Source: Saprospiraceae bacterium | GTDB taxonomy: Bacteria; Bacteroidota; Bacteroidia; Chitinophagales; Saprospiraceae | Direction: 5' to 3' | DNA length: 64,000 nucleotides | NCBI GenBank assembly: GCA_016715105.1 | Contig: JADKBO010000017.1 | Coordinates: 105,952 to 169,951, forward strand | Part shown: positions 59,697 through 64,000 of the stretch, one piece after another | How positions within the stretch are numbered: position 1 is the first letter of the stretch | How the letters are laid out: each line of letters begins with the position of its first letter | Made by a program: the position numbers and the translations under genes | Notes under the pieces: model-generated | Database searches by the model: none | Told to the model about the DNA's origin: nothing | What the model saw: the letters and a program-made list of their open reading frames with translations, nothing else

Positions 59697-62045
59697 ATGA
59701 AGCTTGTTAAAGATTATCTCAAAATCTTCTTATTGATTTTGATACCCATGAAAGAATTGATGGCTCAACTCAGCCCCGCACCTGTGATCACCATCAGAAG
59801 AGATGATCATGTAGCCACTATTGAAATGGATTACAATGCTTTTGCTGGATGGGGAGGTCAACTTTGGAATGTTTCAGACGATGGACTTGATCCTGTTGGA
59901 TATTTGGTCAAATGGTGGCCCGATGCTTCGGCAAATGTTGTTCCGTCCATGGGTTGCAGCTCATCAAATAGTACCGGAACACCAACCATTGCTACAGAAT
60001 CCAATCCACATCAATTAGTTACTCCAAACCCGATTACCCAAATACAACCTATAGCAAACAATGTGTTGTACCACGTAAAAGTTGAAAAAATAAATAGTCT
60101 AGGTCAAGTTTGTAGTCCAGCGACTGAACTCACTTTTATGGGAGGTGATGAAACACGAGTCAATGATTTAAGGACAAACATGACGTTCTTTGATGATTTT
60201 AATTGGCAAATGGGGCCAGCAGATGAATTAAAATGGAATAATGCTATGGTCCCACAAACAGATCCTAGATTCAATTTATTTTTTATCAATGCACAATGCC
60301 ATTCCCACACATTAAACGGTACTTACAATGAGGGAGCAGGTGATAAATCTGAAGTTGCGCAGCGTCCAAGAAAACCTATATTGATTGAAAATGGCGTAAG
60401 AAGGCGAATTGTTTTTGATATGGATGGTATTTTCAGTGGTCGCAGCGTGTGGTACTTGGATTTAAATCCCGTAAAAACAGACCTTACCGGGCATTTGAGT
60501 TTTTTTGATTTTGATGGTGACCAAGGATTGCCAGCGGATGTATTCAGAATCAAGGCCAATGGCCATTCATTATCTGTCAGTTTGATTGATGGTCAAGGTG
60601 CTTCTTATAAAATAGGGGAAGCACATTTGCCAGACTTTGGTAGGGCCATGTCTACAAATGTGAGAAGATTTTTTGATGTAAGGTTGGGCACAGACGGAGT
60701 CGAAATTTTTGTAGATAGCGTGAGTGTCATTAATGTGCCATTCAGTCCGGGAGCCTTTAAGCCAGGTGTATACGACTTGCTTTGGTCAACGGTAGGTTAC
60801 AATACTTCCAAGGATGATGTTCCGTATTTTCTTTCACATTGGGATAATTTTGGTTTCGATGGACCGAATGTTGAACCATACATTGTCCACAATTATGTGA
60901 CGCAAGTCATTGGCACTGATTTGCAGCATGCTTCAACAGGAAACAATCAAAATCCCACATTTATGGTGCATGTACCCGATGACATTAGGCCAGTAGTGCC
61001 AGGTGTTAAAAATGAAGTTTATTTGGTTTTTAGTTATTTAAAAAATGATTACAGTAGTTTCAATATAGAACCAGGAGACCATTTACTTTTTAATGGCGTA
61101 TGTTTTCCCTTACCAGAAGGAGGGAATAATTCGAGTGTTCCTGGCTTGGTTGATTACAGTGGGTCACCCATTTCGAATAGAATTAAAATTGGAGAAGTGA
61201 TGCAAGGTGGTGTTTCTCCTGTACACATTGGACACAATGAAATACAATTTTTTGCTTCCAATACAGGCATTGTAAATCTTCATATCGAAGTATTTTGCCC
61301 AGAATCCGCACCTCCTCCACCCTATACTCAACCTTCAGTAATGCATCATTTTGTCCATCATCACGACTTATCTAAAACTGGCCCGGCTGCAAAAATTGTT
61401 TTCATCGATGAAGAGGAATGGTCTTATGACGCCAATAATGAGGTAGGGCCGACTTTAAGCAATATTGTACCTGTTGAAGTATTGGTTGGAAATGGCAATT
61501 GGGCAAATTGGGCTCCAAATTGGTTAAATATTCCAGCTACGAGCGCGGAGCAGTGGACTACTGGAAGCACCAACGGTATTAAAAAAATAGAACTCTTCAT
61601 CAGGGCAAAAGGGTCGACAGAAAATCCAGGGCAATTACTAGCGTCTTTGAACACATCACAAGATGCGCCAGCCCCACAAATAAGATATACATTTCAAGTT
61701 GACACCAGAACCATTCCAAATGGTGATTATGATTTATTTTTTCGCGCTACAGCAAATGACGGTACACTCAGCCATCCTGCCTACTCAGGCTTTGGATTTG
61801 AATGGGATGCAAGTGAATTGTCAGGTGCATATGCAGGTATCCCCATAAAAATTGCCAATGTTCCAGGTTATGTATTTAAAGGAACAAATGGACCGCTTTG
61901 GACTCAATCCTCAAATTGGGAAAGTGGCATCATTCCTCCGTCGAATTATACAGGGCAAATTGTTATTGATGCAGATTGTGAAGTGCCAGCTAATTCAGGT
62001 TTACATTTAGCACCTGGAGCAATTATTTTGACTCAATTCAAATAA
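59697..62045 (+). CDS. Large secreted protein with LamG-like region
   Basis: About 782 residues from ATG 59697, which begins a clean signal peptide (MKLVKDYLKIFLLILIPMKELMAQ-like, cut near MAQ); the frame extends 21 codons further to an ATG at 59634. A first segment resembles a fibronectin-type domain. Residues about 180-400 have a concanavalin/LamG-like strand pattern (MTFFDDFNWQMGP, GDQGLPADVFRIKANGHSLSV, WDNFGFDGPN). A His-rich stretch MHHFVHHHDL lies near 570. The C-terminus (FKGTNGPLWTQSSNWESGIIPP) is a small W/NW module like that of the 20.4-kb protein. No T9SS sorting domain follows. Probably a surface or matrix protein; ligand unknown. Confidence 0.7.
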   Translation: MKLVKDYLKIFLLILIPMKELMAQLSPAPVITIRRDDHVATIEMDYNAFAGWGGQLWNVSDDGLDPVGYLVKWWPDASANVVPSMGCSSSNSTGTPTIATESNPHQLVTPNPITQIQPIANNVLYHVKVEKINSLGQVCSPATELTFMGGDETRVNDLRTNMTFFDDFNWQMGPADELKWNNAMVPQTDPRFNLFFINAQCHSHTLNGTYNEGAGDKSEVAQRPRKPILIENGVRRRIVFDMDGIFSGRSVWYLDLNPVKTDLTGHLSFFDFDGDQGLPADVFRIKANGHSLSVSLIDGQGASYKIGEAHLPDFGRAMSTNVRRFFDVRLGTDGVEIFVDSVSVINVPFSPGAFKPGVYDLLWSTVGYNTSKDDVPYFLSHWDNFGFDGPNVEPYIVHNYVTQVIGTDLQHASTGNNQNPTFMVHVPDDIRPVVPGVKNEVYLVFSYLKNDYSSFNIEPGDHLLFNGVCFPLPEGGNNSSVPGLVDYSGSPISNRIKIGEVMQGGVSPVHIGHNEIQFFASNTGIVNLHIEVFCPESAPPPPYTQPSVMHHFVHHHDLSKTGPAAKIVFIDEEEWSYDANNEVGPTLSNIVPVEVLVGNGNWANWAPNWLNIPATSAEQWTTGSTNGIKKIELFIRAKGSTENPGQLLASLNTSQDAPAPQIRYTFQVDTRTIPNGDYDLFFRATANDGTLSHPAYSGFGFEWDASELSGAYAGIPIKIANVPGYVFKGTNGPLWTQSSNWESGIIPPSNYTGQIVIDADCEVPANSGLHLAPGAIILTQFK

Positions 62046-63308
62046 AAAGATGACAGTGAAATAAGGTGAATTATTTTGATACATACTTACCTAAATTAAT
62101 AATTTCCATTCAACAAATTTGAAATTAAATCAAGCTATTTAAGAATTTAAAATCCTTTCTATTTTTTCATTAATTGCCCTCCAAAATATAATTTATCTTT
62201 AATTTTCGTAATATTTGATTTGGGAATTCACAGTACTACTTATTACAAATAATAGAAATAAAAGCATTAATTAAATACAAATAATTCAATAATTAATTCC
62301 TAGAAAAAAGTATAAAATATAATAAGAAATAGGAGCTTTCTACTAAGAATACATGACGAATCTGGTAATTATTTGTATTAATTACTAATATTTTAATAGT
62401 ATATATTCCCACTAGCATAGTCACTTGAAGATTGATAAAACATTCTTTCAAAAGCGCTCATGCATCAATGATTCATACTTATTCCGGCACTCCTGAGTGA
62501 TATCTACCTTGTCAAGAATAACGTCGATTGTACTTCAATCCTTGTCGAGGAGTAAGCTAATGTTTCAATTTTAAAGGCTTTAAAGCAATAAAATATGTTG
62601 CTAAGTGAAAAATAATGATAAAATAATGGAATAAGTTGACCGAAATTATCGTAGGCTTAAAATTTTAAAACAATCATTTTATTAAGTATACCTATTAAAA
62701 ATTATTATACACAAATCAATAGTTGATTATCAGTACCAAAACATATTCAATTTAATTTATACGACATCATTCCAGTGTCTAAATACTTAAACTTCCTTAG
62801 TTCTTTCTATAAATATCTAGGTAATTTATAATACGTAAATCATTATAAAACAACAATTTAGTTATTAAAAAAGTTGATAATACATAAGATATTGTTAAAT
62901 TTGGTGGCAATTAGGTCTCAATATTTACAATTATGTCAACAATCTTACATCATTCTGATAGGTGCAATTTATTTCTATGTAAGGATTCAATTTGCAACCT
63001 TCTTACTAGGTACAGATCAATTCCAATTTCTTTTATTCAACCTAAAGATTGTAGCAAATCTAAAGTTAAGTCCTTGCGGAATCTACCATTCGAAATTAAT
63101 TTCAAAAACTGTCTTACTTTTTATTTTAATTTCTGGGGATTATTAATTAATAGCATATCTATTCAAAAAACCTTAATTAATTGCAACGAAATTTTTAATG
63201 ACAATTTATTCGAAAGATCATTCAATTCTACAAACATAACACGGAATAAAATAAATAATTATTCCATTATTTATTCAATAAGCACTAACCAATTATAACC
63301 AAATTAGT
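62046..63308 (+). other. 1.26-kb AT-rich region without a supported gene
   Basis: The longest gene-free stretch in the window. Frames of 90 and 121 codons at 62874-63298 overlap each other, are Ile/Asn-rich and resemble nothing, so I do not call them. On the minus strand around 62450-62600 two adjacent frames give TLAYSSTRIEVQSTLF and LDKVDITQECRNKYES, which look more protein-like and could be a remnant of a decayed gene. The area just before 63309 must contain the promoter of the VWA gene. Confidence 0.4.
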
Positions 63309-64000
63309 ATGAAAAGAATTATACTAAATATATTACCAATTAAACCGAATTACTCTTTAATTAATATTAAGCTATTTTTACTTATATTCATTTTAGGAAT
63401 TCCATTTCTAGGTCAAAGTCAAGTTCCATGTACTCCTCAAAGTCCGGCGAATTGTAATTGCCCCGGAGGATCACAACCAGCTGTTGGTACAAATCCATTG
63501 ATTGATTTTTGCGAAAACATCAAAGTGGCCTTTATAATTGATGAATCTTTTTCAATTGGTCAAACACCTGCATATGTAGATTCAGTGCGATTGGGTGTCC
63601 TTGAATTTATTTCGACCATAGATTGCCCAGGAGCAGAATTGGCTGTCGTTGAATTTAGCATCAATGCAGCATTAGTGTCTGGGTATAATCCTGTAAATAA
63701 TACCTTCAAAACAAATATGGAAGGATATTTCAATGGAGTTCCATTCAATGGGCAAACATACATGCCGCAGAACGTTGGAGTAACAGGAGGTACAAACTGG
63801 GAAGCTGCATTGCGTTTGGTTGATCAAGTATTGGATACTGCAGATTTGGTTATTTTCTTTACAGATGGAAATCCCACTGCTTATATCGGTCCATCTGGAA
63901 CAGTAACAATGAGTGGAGGAACTTGGGTTACAACAGGTGGTCTAGTCAATGCAGGAGGAAATGTATTGTGTAATACAGGTTTGTATAATGCCATGTATTA
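63309..64000 (+). CDS. Secreted von Willebrand factor A-domain protein, 5' part
   Basis: The open frame runs from ATG 63309 to the window end (about 230 residues seen). A signal peptide ends FLGQSQ (about residue 38). A short Cys-rich segment follows (CTPQSPANCNCPGG). A VWA domain begins at VAFIIDESFSIG with an intact MIDAS pattern: DxSxS as DESFS, the Thr in GGTNWEAAL, and Asp in FFTDGNPT. VWA domains bind protein ligands through a divalent metal; in large Bacteroidota proteins they often belong to multi-domain surface adhesins or T9SS cargo. The C-terminus is outside the window, so its full architecture is unknown. Confidence 0.88.
   Translation, partial: MKRIILNILPIKPNYSLINIKLFLLIFILGIPFLGQSQVPCTPQSPANCNCPGGSQPAVGTNPLIDFCENIKVAFIIDESFSIGQTPAYVDSVRLGVLEFISTIDCPGAELAVVEFSINAALVSGYNPVNNTFKTNMEGYFNGVPFNGQTYMPQNVGVTGGTNWEAALRLVDQVLDTADLVIFFTDGNPTAYIGPSGTVTMSGGTWVTTGGLVNAGGNVLCNTGLYNAMY

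Noticed and set aside
62874..63298. Two overlapping plus-strand frames of 90 and 121 codons before the VWA gene
   Set aside because: Both are rich in Ile, Asn, Phe and Leu as expected from AT-rich noncoding DNA, overlap each other in different frames, and contain no motif or signal peptide.

Overview
The window looks like a low-GC chromosome segment of a Bacteroidota bacterium. The sequence evidence is: a promoter element of the TAnnTTTG type (often TATATTTG) in front of several genes, many SpII lipoproteins ending their signal in a short hydrophobic run plus Cys, one C-terminal domain of the type IX secretion (T9SS) type A kind, a TonB-dependent receptor, and gene families typical of the phylum (CtlX, GH65/beta-phosphoglucomutase loci, DUF937-OmpA fusions, ThuA next to a PVC-type propeller/cytochrome c protein). 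A Saprospiria-like origin is a guess; the sequence alone does not prove the order.

Layout. 1-3.1 kb: secreted or surface proteins (EGF-like lipoprotein, a protein of unknown function, a Sec-exported Hcp-fold protein) and an EI24-like membrane protein. 3.2-8.1 kb: an alpha-glucosidase lipoprotein with a DUF3052-like protein, then kdgK and uxaC for hexuronate use. 8.5-11.6 kb: a VOC protein, an exported MsrB next to a thioredoxin-fold Omp28-like T9SS cargo, and a class D beta-lactamase gene broken by one frameshift. 11.8-14.1 kb: a Gfo/Idh/MocA oxidoreductase, a palindromic repeat, and DNA polymerase IV. 14.1-17.4 kb: a tight L-fucose oxidation operon (FucP, mutarotase, lactonase, SDR); the SDR has Asn in place of the catalytic Lys. 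17.7-20.4 kb: RidA, a D-threonine-aldolase-like PLP enzyme and an M19 dipeptidase, a plausible D-amino-acid module. 20.4-24.6 kb: a beta-helix surface protein, a DUF937-OmpA envelope protein with a clean terminator, and a frameshifted Rpn/PD-(D/E)XK gene behind a 30-bp perfect palindrome. 24.7-29.5 kb: a TonB receptor, NhaD and cobA. 29.9 kb: tRNA-Leu(GAG). 30-36.6 kb: acetoacetyl-CoA synthetase, a vanadium-haloperoxidase-like lipoprotein, GNAT, CtlX, HemF and an ArsC/Spx-like protein. 36.9-39.2 kb: feoAB. 39.2-47.3 kb: a secreted esterase-like protein, then a maltose phosphorolysis operon (pgmB, GH65, GH13, SLC45-like MFS, small membrane protein). 47.3-51.3 kb: a YrdC-like protein, an S41 protease and a Cys-containing exported pair. 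51.1-55.4 kb: a three-gene operon ending in an unlisted 58-residue membrane protein. 55.8-59.5 kb: TolC and ABC ATPase genes without permease or adaptor, three short tandem-repeat arrays, and a decayed IS630-like element. 59.7-64 kb: a large secreted protein, a long AT-rich gap, and the start of a von Willebrand A-domain protein cut by the window edge.

The best signal not explained by gene calls is a shared 16-bp operator. TTTAGACTAAWTCTAA lies across the feoAB transcription start and also in the leader of the TonB receptor. This suggests one DtxR/MntR-like metal regulator for both and predicts an iron substrate for the receptor. No CRISPR array, prophage, retron or recognisable defence island was seen. 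Several broken genes (beta-lactamase, Rpn, transposase) differ from an intact frame by single-base indels, some in short homopolymers, so real decay cannot be separated from sequencing error here.
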